Below are positions 26,162 through 34,829 of a DNA stretch of 64,000 nt, in pieces. Below the pieces are notes generated by a model. That model was not told the origin of the DNA and did not search any database. It saw only the letters and a program-made list of their open reading frames with translations. A program made the position numbers and the translations under genes. Source of the stretch: Flagellimonas profundi (GTDB taxonomy: Bacteria > Bacteroidota > Bacteroidia > Flavobacteriales > Flavobacteriaceae); the NCBI RefSeq assembly GCF_017313275.1, contig NZ_JAFLNM010000002.1, positions 606,455 to 670,454 on the forward strand, written 5' to 3'. The stretch's first letter is position 1. Each line of letters starts with the position of its first letter.

Positions 26162-27430
26162 ATGCATTTCAACCTCAAAAGAACTTATCTCCTAGTCATT
26201 ATTTTAATGGTGCAACTTTTACAAGGGCAACAACAATTGCCAGAGTGGCAACCTGGGTATTTGGATATCCACCACATTAACACGGGTAGGGGCGATGCTG
26301 CTTTTATGGTATTTCCCGATGGAACAACTTTCTTGGTGGATGCTGGGGACATGTCCGAAACCCATCCGAGGACAACATCGGGCAGAAATGCAAAACTGGT
26401 TCCGAATAGATCCAAAACGGCTCCTGAATGGATAGTGGATTATATTGATCAATTTCTGCCCAAAAAGCAAGAACGAAAATTGGATTATGCCTTGATCACC
26501 CATTACCACGATGATCATTTTGGTGAGATCGATTCCTTGCGAATAATTGCGCCTGGAGGGTATCAACTTACGGGAATTATGGAAGTGGGTACGTTGATTC
26601 CCATTAAAAAAATGATTGATCGCGGCTTTGATTTTCCTATCGACCTAAAGGATAAAAAGGTGCAATCCCAAGAACGGTTTTCGAAGGATGCCTATGGAAT
26701 GATTCCCACCCTGAAAGACTATTGGAAGTTCATTGATCATCAATCGGATAAAGTAGGCTTGAAAAACGAAGCTTTGCAAGTGGGCAGCAACCATCAGATA
26801 ACATTAAAGCACCATCCAAACGATTATCCGGGCTTTTCTGTTCAAAACATTGCTTCCAATGGCAATATTTGGACGGGTTATGATGATTCTGTTTATTCCC
26901 TTTTCAAGGAGGGTGAATATCCCGGTGAGAACCCTTTAAGCAATGTCATCCGAATAGATTATGGCAAGTTCAACTATTACACTGGTGGTGATATCTCGGG
27001 GATAGATGGTTTTGGACAAACAGATATGGATGCACTGGAATCCCACGTAGCACCCGTTATAGGGGCAGTGGATGTGGCCACGTTGAATCATCATGGAAAC
27101 CGAGATTCCCAAAATCCATTGTATGTACGGACCATTCGACCTAGGGTCTGGATACAACAAAACTGGACGGCGGATCACCCAGGGGAGGAGGTCCTCCGAA
27201 GGATAACATCAAAAAAACTATACCCGGGCGACCGGGATATTTTTTCGACCATTATGCTGCAAGGCACGAAAGATGTGATTGGTGGCAGGTTGGATCAATA
27301 TAAAAGTCAAGAAGGACATATTGTTGTCCGGGTTTACAACAACGGGGATTCTTACGATATTTATGTATTGGACGATACCTCCGAAAAACGAGAAATAGTA
27401 AGCAAGCATGGACCATATAAAGCGCGATAG
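26162..27430 (+). CDS. Exported metallo-beta-lactamase-fold hydrolase (ComEC/Rec2-like)
   Basis: A 422-residue protein with a signal peptide (hydrophobic residues 8-21, then GQQQ) and the MBL signature H114-x-H116-x-D118-H119 (THYHDDH). Asp60 (FLVDAGD) and a later NHHGNRDS segment supply further metal ligands. The fold family contains ComEC/Rec2-like nucleases and phosphodiesterases. It begins two bases after the preceding stop. In this locus it might release a phosphonate headgroup from a diester (PhnP of C-P lyase clusters is an MBL phosphodiesterase, but a different subfamily). Substrate unproven. Confidence 0.8.
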   Translation: MHFNLKRTYLLVIILMVQLLQGQQQLPEWQPGYLDIHHINTGRGDAAFMVFPDGTTFLVDAGDMSETHPRTTSGRNAKLVPNRSKTAPEWIVDYIDQFLPKKQERKLDYALITHYHDDHFGEIDSLRIIAPGGYQLTGIMEVGTLIPIKKMIDRGFDFPIDLKDKKVQSQERFSKDAYGMIPTLKDYWKFIDHQSDKVGLKNEALQVGSNHQITLKHHPNDYPGFSVQNIASNGNIWTGYDDSVYSLFKEGEYPGENPLSNVIRIDYGKFNYYTGGDISGIDGFGQTDMDALESHVAPVIGAVDVATLNHHGNRDSQNPLYVRTIRPRVWIQQNWTADHPGEEVLRRITSKKLYPGDRDIFSTIMLQGTKDVIGGRLDQYKSQEGHIVVRVYNNGDSYDIYVLDDTSEKREIVSKHGPYKAR

Positions 27431-27437
27431 GCACAAC

Positions 27438-28778
27438 ATGGAATCTGTTGTGGAAGGTGACATCAACCGGACTCCTGCCCGGAGCCAATGGTTGCAGAAT
27501 GAAATCAGCGAAGAAACTAGGGAATTATTGGAAAAGGATGCCAAGTATTTTATGCATCAATCCATGTCGACTCCATGTTTGGACGTGCTCCAAAATTGTG
27601 AAGGTGCATATATTGAAAGTGTTTCTGGGAAAAAGTATCTGGATTTTCACGGGAACAATGTGCACCAAATCGGGTTTTCACATCCAAAATTGGTTGCTCG
27701 GCTAACGGAACAACTTCAAAACCTGACTTTTTCCACCAGAAGATATACCAATGAAACAGCAGTTCAGTTTGCAGAAAAATTAACTACCTATACCCCCGAA
27801 GGACTTAACCGTATTTTGCTCACCCCTAATGGAAGCTCAGCTATCGGAATCGCACTAAAACTGGCTCGGGCCGTAACAGGAAAACACAAAGTGGTCTCCT
27901 TTTGGGATTCGTTTCATGGCGCATCTCTAGATGCCATAAGTGCGGGTGGAGAAGCGGTTTTTCAGGAGCAAATGGGGCCATTAATGCCCGGTGTAGAGCG
28001 TATTCCACCCCCAATTAGCTATCGTGGCATATTTGAGGGGAATGAGGATAAAGCATTAGAGTATTTGGAATACGTATTGGAAAAAGACTATCAAATCGGA
28101 GCTTTTTTGGCAGAAACCATTCGCAATACCGATGTGCAGATTCCATCTAAAAAATTCTGGAAAGCCGCTAGGGAGCTTTGTACCAAACATGGTGTTTTAT
28201 TGATTTTAGATGAAATCCCTATTGCTTTCGGAAGAACGGGCACCATGTTCGCTTACGAATTGTTTGGCATTGAACCCGATATTCTCTGTTTAGGTAAAGG
28301 CCTTGGAGGTGGTATTTTTCCACAAGCCGCTATTGTGACTCGCGAAGAGTACAATACATTCGGACACATTTCACTTGGGCATTATACCCATGAAAAAAGT
28401 CCGTTGGGGTCTTTGGCAGGCTTGACACTTTTAGAGGTGTTGGAAGAAGAGAGCATCTTGCAAAAAGTGAAGGAAGACCAAGAATTTATGAGAAAAGCCC
28501 TGTACAAAATGCACCGAAAATATTCCTTGATCGGTGATGTTCGTGGAGTAGGGTTGCTATGGGGCATTGAACTGGTGACCAATCGGACCACCAAAGAAAA
28601 AGCAACGGCCGAAGCTGAAGAAATTATGTACGAGTGTCTAAAACAAGGATTGAGCTTTAAGGTTTCCAAAGGAAATGTACTGCAACTTTCACCCCCATTG
28701 ACCATTACCAGGGAAGAACTGGAAAAAGCCTTTGAAATATTGAACTCTGCCTTTTTAAAAACCAATGCTATAGCCTAA
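27438..28778 (+). CDS. pbfA: PbfA-like PLP enzyme, predicted (R)-1-hydroxy-2-aminoethylphosphonate ammonia-lyase
   Basis: A 446-residue class III aminotransferase-fold protein. Lys287 (CLGKGLGGG) binds PLP and Asp258 (LILDEI) contacts the pyridine nitrogen. The segments LDFHGNNVHQIG, FSTRRYTNE, TPNGSSAIGIALK and FWDSFHGAS match proteins of phosphonate clusters in which PbfA was defined; PbfA eliminates ammonia from (R)-1-hydroxy-2-aminoethylphosphonate to give phosphonoacetaldehyde. A true transaminase such as PhnW would be fold type I class V and looks different. ATG 27438 is 7 bases after the previous stop; ATG 27408 would overlap it. The enzyme is cytoplasmic although its neighbours are exported. 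Confidence 0.75.
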   Translation: MESVVEGDINRTPARSQWLQNEISEETRELLEKDAKYFMHQSMSTPCLDVLQNCEGAYIESVSGKKYLDFHGNNVHQIGFSHPKLVARLTEQLQNLTFSTRRYTNETAVQFAEKLTTYTPEGLNRILLTPNGSSAIGIALKLARAVTGKHKVVSFWDSFHGASLDAISAGGEAVFQEQMGPLMPGVERIPPPISYRGIFEGNEDKALEYLEYVLEKDYQIGAFLAETIRNTDVQIPSKKFWKAARELCTKHGVLLILDEIPIAFGRTGTMFAYELFGIEPDILCLGKGLGGGIFPQAAIVTREEYNTFGHISLGHYTHEKSPLGSLAGLTLLEVLEEESILQKVKEDQEFMRKALYKMHRKYSLIGDVRGVGLLWGIELVTNRTTKEKATAEAEEIMYECLKQGLSFKVSKGNVLQLSPPLTITREELEKAFEILNSAFLKTNAIA

Positions 28779-28796
28779 TTATAATAATCCAAAACA

Positions 28797-29873
28797 ATGA
28801 AAAACAGATTTTTAATTTTTATCATGTTGCTGTTCACATCAATGGCAACGTATGCTCAAAAAGCCGAGAACATCAAGGTTATATTGATTACGTTGGATGG
28901 TTTTCGCTGGCAAGAACTATTCACAGGCGCAGATTCACTTTTGATCGGCAACAAAGAATATGTACACGATACCGAAATGTTGAAGGAAGCTTTCTGGAGA
29001 GAAACACCAACTGAAAGAAGAGAAGCATTATTGCCGTTTTTTTGGAATCAAGTGGAAAAAATGGGTCAGATTCATGGAAATCGAACATTGGGAAGCAAAG
29101 TGGACTTGACCAACTCCATGTGGTTTTCTTACCCGGGTTATAACGAAATTTTGACGGGAACCGCGGATGACGAAAACATCCGAAGCAATGCCAAAATGCC
29201 CAATCCCAATACTACCATTTTGGAGCGATACAACAATACTCCCGAAGGAAAAAGCAAGGTGGCTGCCTTTGGCAGTTGGGACGTGTTTCCATTTATTGTG
29301 AACGAAGAGCGTTCCGGGGTTCCGGTAAACGCGGGATTTGAAGAAGCTACAGGCGATTTGACCGAAAAGGAAAAATTCTTGAACCAATTACAGGGGCAGA
29401 TTCCAAGCCCTTGGGGAAGTGTGCGACTGGATGCGTTCACCCATCATTATGTCTTGGAACACATGAAAAAGAAGCATCCAAATCTGGTGTATATTTCTTA
29501 TGGAGAAACAGATGATTTTGCCCACGACGGGGATTATCAAGCCTATTTGAAATCGGCGCACAATACCGACGCCCTGATCAAGGAGATATGGGAGTTTACC
29601 CAACAGGATGATTTTTACAAAGACCAAACCGTGTTTTTGATCACTACGGATCATGGACGCGGAACAGAGCCGTTGAAAACATGGAGAAGCCATGGAAGCG
29701 ATGTAAAAGGGGCAGGCTCCGTTTGGATGGTTGCTTTTGGAAAAGATGTTGATCCCGTTGGAGAAGTTGGGACGGAAGAACAATTGTATTCCAATCAATT
29801 TGCACCCACTATTTTAAAATTATTGGGAATGCCCATTGCCAGAGAAATTAAAGGTAGCCCCGTAAAATTATAA
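28797..29873 (+). CDS. Exported alkaline-phosphatase-superfamily hydrolase
   Basis: A 358-residue protein with a signal peptide (ends TYAQ). The alkaline-phosphatase core is complete: Asp34 (ITLDGFRWQE), nucleophile Ser111 (WFSYPGYNEILTG, aligned with the NPP Thr), GETDDFAHDGD with two ligands, TTDHGRGT and WRSHGSDV. It lacks the PA14-like tail of the other family member in the operon and shares little sequence with it, so this is no recent duplication. Candidate reactions are phosphate monoester or diester hydrolysis, or C-P cleavage as in phosphonoacetate hydrolase. It is the last gene before a strong terminator. Confidence 0.83.
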   Translation: MKNRFLIFIMLLFTSMATYAQKAENIKVILITLDGFRWQELFTGADSLLIGNKEYVHDTEMLKEAFWRETPTERREALLPFFWNQVEKMGQIHGNRTLGSKVDLTNSMWFSYPGYNEILTGTADDENIRSNAKMPNPNTTILERYNNTPEGKSKVAAFGSWDVFPFIVNEERSGVPVNAGFEEATGDLTEKEKFLNQLQGQIPSPWGSVRLDAFTHHYVLEHMKKKHPNLVYISYGETDDFAHDGDYQAYLKSAHNTDALIKEIWEFTQQDDFYKDQTVFLITTDHGRGTEPLKTWRSHGSDVKGAGSVWMVAFGKDVDPVGEVGTEEQLYSNQFAPTILKLLGMPIAREIKGSPVKL

Positions 29874-29917
29874 GTTTAAGTAGTTTTGATTCAGTTTATT
29901 AGTTTGCATGAACGCAA

Positions 29918-29951
29918 AAGACCCGTACATAAGTGCGGGTCTTGTTTTTTT
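29918..29951 (+). terminator. Strong intrinsic terminator of the susCD-phosphonate operon
   Basis: AAGACCCG and CGGGTCTT pair perfectly, extended by TAC/GTG around an ATAA loop (11 pairs), and are followed by GTTTTTTTG. It lies 45 bases after the last operon stop. Confidence 0.9.
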
Positions 29952-30074
29952 GGGCCTTTCAAAATCATTCATCTATATTAAAATGGTTAACAGATGGAAT
30001 AATTGTTTTGTAATTGGGTTTTAGTAACTAGTTAAATGCAAATAGGTGATCTAAAATCAATCATTTACAGTTGT

Positions 30075-30240
30075 TTGTTTATATTTGAAATGACGAAAGA
30101 CAAATCAATCGCAAAAGTTCACAAATCGTCAGCATTTTGAAATCAAAAAGTGAAAACCCCAATAAAACTGGGGGGTCCGGGGAAAAAGTTCGATTCTTGC
30201 CGGGGCTACTTTTTGACCTTCAAGTGATTCAGTAAAGTGT
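30075..30240 (+). repeat. Mosaic intergenic repeat, copy D (modules L+R with tRNA-Arg 3' fragment)
   Basis: Module L (30075-30168) is followed by a GGGG-rich junction and then 31 bases identical to tRNA-Arg plus its downstream sequence (30187-30217 equals 8629-8659, including the T-loop and acceptor 3' strand). Homology continues through CCTTCAAGTGATTCA, shared with copy B, and stops near 30235. It marks the right border of the phosphonate block. Confidence 0.85.
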
Positions 30241-30462
30241 AGGATAAAAAGTTAGATTCATATATAACTCTCCCTAAAAATCGGATATTTCCTCAAAAGA
30301 AGAAGCAGACAAAAAAGTGATTCAAAAAAAATCAGAATCTTTTACCTTCAATGGTGTACTTGCTATAAAACGAAATCCATACCGATTTTCACCTTTTAAG
30401 TGTAGATTTATCTATCCCAATCACAATGATTTCTGATATGGACGTTATACTTATAAAGTTTG
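30241..30462. other. Intergenic leader before metzincin-like gene
   Basis: No gene or clear promoter box is visible in this AT-rich remainder of the 589-base gap that also holds the terminator at 29918-29951 and repeat copy D. Confidence 0.5.
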
Positions 30463-31257
30463 ATGCTTATGAGAGTAGTAGAAAGAAATTTACTTTGGGT
30501 ACTGGTATTTTTTGTAATGAGTTGTTCCTCCAACGGGGATTCAGGTGAGCAGGCACAGACTCCGGAAGAAACTATTGATAAAGCTGCGAATCAACAAGCG
30601 GTGGGTGATTCATCTCAGGGGTTGTTGGATGATAATAGCTTTACGTCACTATACATTGGAATTTATTATGTTCAGGGACTCCGTCCAAGCTCGGAAACTG
30701 TTGAACACTTCAAAGGGTTTTTAAATGAACGATTGAACAAACCGGACGGAATTAACATTGAATTGTTTGAAATGGATTCCCCTGGACAGGGTGTTTATTC
30801 CATTACAGATGTCCGAAAAATAGAGGATGAGGTCAGAACGGCATATAACGAGGGCTCGACATTGAAGGTTTTTGGGCTTTTTCTGGATGGTGAATATGCT
30901 GAGAATACCGAAAGCGGATCGGTCTTGGGCGTTGCTTACAGAAATACTTCATTCGTGCTTTTCTCCGAGACCATCAGGGAATTCAGCGGCCAGCCTCTTT
31001 CCCCAAGCACAACGGTTTTGGAGAGTACGGTATTGGACCATGAATTTGGTCATTTGATGGGGTTGGTCAATGCCGGAACACCATTACAAAGTCAACACCA
31101 GGATATTGAACATGGCAGACATTGTACGACCGAGGATTGTTTGATGTATTGGACCGCGGAAACCGGTGAGGGGCTGGTAAATATGATAAGTGGAGGAACC
31201 GTTCCAATACTGGATCAGGCATGTCTCGACGATTTACAGGCCCATGGAGGAAAATGA
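30463..31257 (+). CDS. Metzincin-like lipoprotein
   Basis: Counted from ATG 30463 (ATG 30469 also possible) the protein has 264 residues with lipobox VMSC (Cys21). A zinc-protease helix H193-E194-x-x-H197 (LDHEFGHLMG) is followed, after a longer spacer than in standard metzincins, by HGRH220-C221-x4-C226-x-M228. The C-x4-C-x-M part and the possible third His recall archaemetzincin-type peptidases, but the usual HExxHxxGxxH triad is not present in compact form. Met228 could provide the Met-turn. It is likely an outer-membrane-anchored peptidase of unknown target, or an inactive relative. It converges on a DUF4382 gene over a shared terminator. Confidence 0.72.
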   Translation: MLMRVVERNLLWVLVFFVMSCSSNGDSGEQAQTPEETIDKAANQQAVGDSSQGLLDDNSFTSLYIGIYYVQGLRPSSETVEHFKGFLNERLNKPDGINIELFEMDSPGQGVYSITDVRKIEDEVRTAYNEGSTLKVFGLFLDGEYAENTESGSVLGVAYRNTSFVLFSETIREFSGQPLSPSTTVLESTVLDHEFGHLMGLVNAGTPLQSQHQDIEHGRHCTTEDCLMYWTAETGEGLVNMISGGTVPILDQACLDDLQAHGGK

Positions 31258-31265
31258 ATTTTAAT

Positions 31266-31294
31266 AAAAAAAGCCCCTTATTCGGGGCTTTTTG
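31266..31294. terminator. Bidirectional terminator between convergent genes
   Basis: AAAAAAGCCCC and GGGGCTTTTT enclose the loop TTATTC. The A-run on one side and T-run on the other allow termination in both directions for the metzincin-like gene (+) and the DUF4382 gene (-). Confidence 0.9.
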
Positions 31295-31318
31295 GTATAA
31301 TGGATTGATTCTCCTTCC

Positions 31319-32269
31319 TTAGGGAGTTGTTCCAATTACAGTCACATTGGCATTCAACTGAAGTGCTGAGGTTACTTCCAAAGCCCCTAAGTCAAGACCT
31401 GTAGTGGACTCCACTTCCAAGGTGGAATTGAAATAGAATTGGTTGCCATCCTGTGTGTATGACACAAAGATCAGCTCGTATTCACCTGTTTCCAAAAAGT
31501 TGAGGCTGTAGGAATTGTTGATGCCTCCCACTTCGGCACTGGTAATGGCATTGGCAAAACGGATATTGCTCTCGCCCTGTCCCTGGGTTTCAACTTCCGC
31601 ATTGTACGTACCCTTTTCATAGGCATATACCACGATTTTGTCCGATGTGTTCTCCGCATCGTTCACCGTGCCCTTTATTTCACCTGTAGCTTCCTGATTT
31701 ACGGTACGTAGGCCGGCGCTGAGTTCGGAAGCGGTCACGAAGTTGAAGTCGCTTTCCAAAGTTCCCTGTTCTTCCTTTACGGTCTTTCTCAGGTCAAAAT
31801 CAATGATGATTTCGTTGGTATTGGTTGCAAATACTTCAAAGCTATCCGTAATATCAATGGATTGCGAAGTGGATTCGATCTTGTCCTTCGATCCATCGGC
31901 CATTTCCACATAACATCCGGGAGCATTGCCGTCCATGTCGGCATCATAGTCCAATACCAATTCGATATTGCTATAGGAACCGGCTTCCATTTGGAGGTTT
32001 CCCAAGGTCTTGGTCTGTCCGTTTACCAATGCGGAAAGGTCGAATGTGGTCTTATTGAAGCCCTCTAAAGAGGTGCCGTCCACCCTTACATCGGAAACTG
32101 TAACGAACACAGCCTCGATTTCGGCATTGTCCACGGGCGCATCCGTGATTTTGTAGGTTGTACTGTAGGTTTCACTTTCTGGATTTCCATTTTCATTATC
32201 CTTACTACAAGAAAACATCATGATTGCTATTCCCATAGTAATACCGACATTTTTCAAAAAAGGTTGCAT
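31319..32269 (-). CDS. DUF4382 domain lipoprotein
   Basis: The internal ATG at 32269 gives 316 residues with lipobox MMFSC (Cys21); the frame stays open further upstream but those residues are not signal-like. The first half matches DUF4382 (YKITDAPVDNAEIEAVFVTVSDV ... SYSNIELVLDYDAD), a predicted Ig-like beta domain; the second half (from about 200) is a carboxypeptidase-regulatory-like beta-sandwich (GEIKGTVNDAENTSDKIVVYAY). Such proteins are surface or periplasmic binding proteins of unknown ligand in Bacteroidota. Confidence 0.85.
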   Translation of the reverse strand: MQPFLKNVGITMGIAIMMFSCSKDNENGNPESETYSTTYKITDAPVDNAEIEAVFVTVSDVRVDGTSLEGFNKTTFDLSALVNGQTKTLGNLQMEAGSYSNIELVLDYDADMDGNAPGCYVEMADGSKDKIESTSQSIDITDSFEVFATNTNEIIIDFDLRKTVKEEQGTLESDFNFVTASELSAGLRTVNQEATGEIKGTVNDAENTSDKIVVYAYEKGTYNAEVETQGQGESNIRFANAITSAEVGGINNSYSLNFLETGEYELIFVSYTQDGNQFYFNSTLEVESTTGLDLGALEVTSALQLNANVTVIGTTP

Positions 32270-32584
32270 AAAATTTAAGATTTTGAGATTTATATTGTTT
32301 GTAAAAATAACAACCTGAAAGTGACAAACCCTACCCGAAAATGTCAAAGATTTTATGCTATTCGAGGAGGGGTTTGACAGTCAAAAAGTTATGGTGAACT
32401 TTAAGATTTGTTATTCCTTTTAAATGAAACAATATGTAGAAGAGGGAACTTGGCTAACAGGAATTGTTGAAGCTTTAAACCAGAACAATCATATTGTATT
32501 TGGGCATTATTAAGATGTATTGGATATCCAATGTTATTATCTTCTTGGTTTCTAAGATAAAATTTCCTTTCTCCCTGATTATTA
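32270..32584. other. Intergenic, upstream of DUF4382 gene
   Basis: AT-rich and without gene signals. The bases immediately before 32585 are unrelated to the tRNA, so the tRNA-derived homology of copy B begins abruptly within the acceptor strand. Confidence 0.5.
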
Positions 32585-32970
32585 CCGGGGCTACTTTTTG
32601 ACCTTCAAGTGATTCAATGAATGGAATTCAAACAAGCAGCGTGTAAAAAGTTCTTCTATTCATGCCAAATCAATCAACCAATATCTTGATGAGTTCTATT
32701 CAGGTTTGTTCCATTCATTCCAAAGATTACGGAAAATGCTCTCAGCTTTATAAAATCAGGTAATTTTTAGCTTAAAATTGAATTTTGGAATCTTTGAATC
32801 AAGGTGTCTTCAATTCTATTTAGAATATTGTTTTGATTCTTTAATCCATTACATTATTCACGAAAAAATGAATATTGCGACCGAGTTTTGGTTAAAAATC
32901 ACCTCGCTCAATAGGATTGGTTTCAGTAAGATTTGGGGCTTGTAGCACTCCACTTCGTTGCGTTCGCCTT
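32585..32970 (+). repeat. Mosaic intergenic repeat, copy B (modules R+T)
   Basis: Begins with CCGGGGCTACTTTTTGAC, the tRNA-Arg 3' end and downstream flank. 32610-32746 equals 8667-8803 except for one base (G at 32738). Module T follows with lower similarity: ATTTTTAGCTTAAAATTGA (32763-32781), CACCTCGCTCAATAGGATTGG (about 32900-32920) and GTAAGATTTGGGGCTTG, while the terminal hairpin of copies A and C has decayed. Confidence 0.85.
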
Positions 32971-33180
32971 TTTATCGATTTTTAGTTCAAGACAAGGTTT
33001 TTTATGGTACCATTTTATTCAAAATTTAGAATTATGTTTTTTGAATAGGCACGGGTGATTGCCATTGAACAAAGTTTGGAACTTAAATTGTACGCATTGG
33101 TCCAAGGAGGGATTTCCAACCTTAATTTTCAGAATTCATAAATGTCTCCATTTCTCGTTGACCTACAATTGTTAATTTAC
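32971..33180. other. Intergenic remainder before the amidohydrolase stop
   Basis: No gene, repeat or terminator recognised. Confidence 0.5.
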
Positions 33181-34194
33181 CTAAATGGAAAACTTGCGAT
33201 TAGGGAACAGCGCTTTAATGTTTTGATTGGCCATTTTATCAAATTCTTCAGTACTTAGATTGCTTTTAAGCTCAGAAAGTAACTTGTCCACAACTGGTCT
33301 TGGAGCAAAAAATGCATCGGATCCGAACAAAATGTGTTCTTTGGCTATTTTATCTGTTAATCTTAGAACATCAGGATCTACATTTAGAGCTGTATCGAAC
33401 CACATCCGCTCTATATAGGAGGAAATACTTTTTTCGACCATGGCCCAACGATCTTTCACCTGATTGGAGACAGGCATGGCGTCACGTACATGCTCCATTC
33501 GTGGGAAGGTGAACTCAACCCTTGAATGCAAATAGGGCAATGTTCCTCCCATGTGTGAAAAGATGAACTGCACATCAGGACAACGCTCCGTGGTGGCACT
33601 ATAAATTAGATTTGTAGCCGCCCTAGTGGTGTTAAAAGTAAATTCCGTGATGAAATCGATCGGAACAAACTCCGGTCTTTTTATCGAGCTGTCAGGAGAA
33701 CTTGGGTGCACATAAACCACCGCTTTATATTCTTGCAATATATCCATGAGTTCGTCAAAACAGGAATCCCCCAAAAATGATCCTCCGTAATTGGAAAGTA
33801 GACCAATACCATCCAATTTCAAAACATCCAAAGCATATTTTACCTCTTCGATACTTGCCTCTACATCTGGCATGGGCAATACTGCAAATGCACCAAAACG
33901 ATCGGGATACTTTTGTTTGGCAATTGCCATGAACTCATTGGTTTTTCTGGCCAATGTTTTTGCCTTTTCGGGTGATTGAACATAAACTTCACGAAGCGCG
34001 GGCTCTGAAATTGACATGAACGCTGTTTCAATGTGAAGTGAGTCCATAAAATCGAGGCTCATGTCAACGTTCCATGGGTCTATCGATTTTCCACCGGAAT
34101 GGGTAATTCCAATTTCGGCCAATCCTTCCCTGTACACATCTGGTATGATGTGGTGATGAACATCTATCAGGGGGCTATAATTTGTTTCTGACAT
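33181..34194 (-). CDS. Amidohydrolase_2 family hydrolase/decarboxylase (ACMSD-like)
   Basis: A 337-residue TIM-barrel metal enzyme of the ACMSD/6-methylsalicylate decarboxylase group. Metal ligands are visible as the HxH of strand 1 (His13, His15 in IDVHHHIIPD), VYVHPSSPD, FIFSHMGG and the Asp of LFGSDAFF. There is no signal peptide. Family members decarboxylate or hydrolyse carboxylated aromatics; the exact substrate cannot be inferred. It lies 71 bases downstream of a Crp/Fnr-type regulator on the same strand, suggesting joint expression or control. Confidence 0.85.
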   Translation of the reverse strand: MSETNYSPLIDVHHHIIPDVYREGLAEIGITHSGGKSIDPWNVDMSLDFMDSLHIETAFMSISEPALREVYVQSPEKAKTLARKTNEFMAIAKQKYPDRFGAFAVLPMPDVEASIEEVKYALDVLKLDGIGLLSNYGGSFLGDSCFDELMDILQEYKAVVYVHPSSPDSSIKRPEFVPIDFITEFTFNTTRAATNLIYSATTERCPDVQFIFSHMGGTLPYLHSRVEFTFPRMEHVRDAMPVSNQVKDRWAMVEKSISSYIERMWFDTALNVDPDVLRLTDKIAKEHILFGSDAFFAPRPVVDKLLSELKSNLSTEEFDKMANQNIKALFPNRKFSI

Positions 34195-34265
34195 TTCGAA
34201 GATTTAATGAATGCCAAAAGTATATGGTTGTCTTGTTTTAAAAATTAACAAATGATAAAAAAGAA

Positions 34266-34829
34266 TCAGGCTTGGCTTTTAATGCGGCTTAAACTCTCCT
34301 GTGTAATTCCAAGGTAACTGGCCAAAACTTTATTGGACAACCGAGCTATCATTTGTGGTCTATTGTCCATTAAAGCATCAAACCGTTCTTTGGCAGTCAT
34401 ATTCTGAAAAGCTTCTATACGACCATAATGTAGGGAAAATGCTTGCTCAATGCGATTGATGTAAAATGCACGCCAAGCAGGAACAGTTTCATTTAGTTTT
34501 CTAAAATTGGCATAGGAAAGTTCGTATACAATACTATCTTCCAATGACTGAATATTTTCTGAAGAGGGAACTTGATTTATAAAACTATCAAAACTGGTTG
34601 CGAACTCATTTTCAAACGCAATTCTTCGTGTGGATTCCTGATTCCCATCATCTGAAAATACACGAATAATCCCCTCGCCAACCAAATATACTTTTCTGGC
34701 TACATTGCCAGCCAACAACAAAAATTCATTCTTATGAGTCTCGACTTTGTTGAATGCATCCAACATAACACTCATTTGTTCATCCTCAAGCTGATACCGT
34801 TCTTTTAAAAGCTTTAGAAATTTTTCCAT
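34266..34829 (-). CDS. Crp/Fnr family transcriptional regulator
   Basis: A 187-residue protein with an N-terminal cyclic-nucleotide-binding-like beta-roll (LLLAGNVARKVYLVGEGIIRVFSDD) and a C-terminal helix-turn-helix (NKVLASYLGITQESLSRIKS). The cAMP pocket Arg-Ser pattern is not conserved, as usual for the many Bacteroidota members of this group, so the ligand is unknown. There are no Cys residues for an iron-sulfur cluster of the Fnr type. Confidence 0.9.
   Translation of the reverse strand: MEKFLKLLKERYQLEDEQMSVMLDAFNKVETHKNEFLLLAGNVARKVYLVGEGIIRVFSDDGNQESTRRIAFENEFATSFDSFINQVPSSENIQSLEDSIVYELSYANFRKLNETVPAWRAFYINRIEQAFSLHYGRIEAFQNMTAKERFDALMDNRPQMIARLSNKVLASYLGITQESLSRIKSQA

Noticed and set aside
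27438..28778. Annotation as PhnW or as a plain amino acid transaminase
   Set aside because: The sequence is of class III fold with PbfA-like segments; PhnW is a class V enzyme with a different pattern. The context also favours a lyase.
30187..30220. Second tRNA-Arg gene
   Set aside because: Only the T-arm and acceptor 3' strand are present; no D-arm, anticodon arm or 5' acceptor strand.
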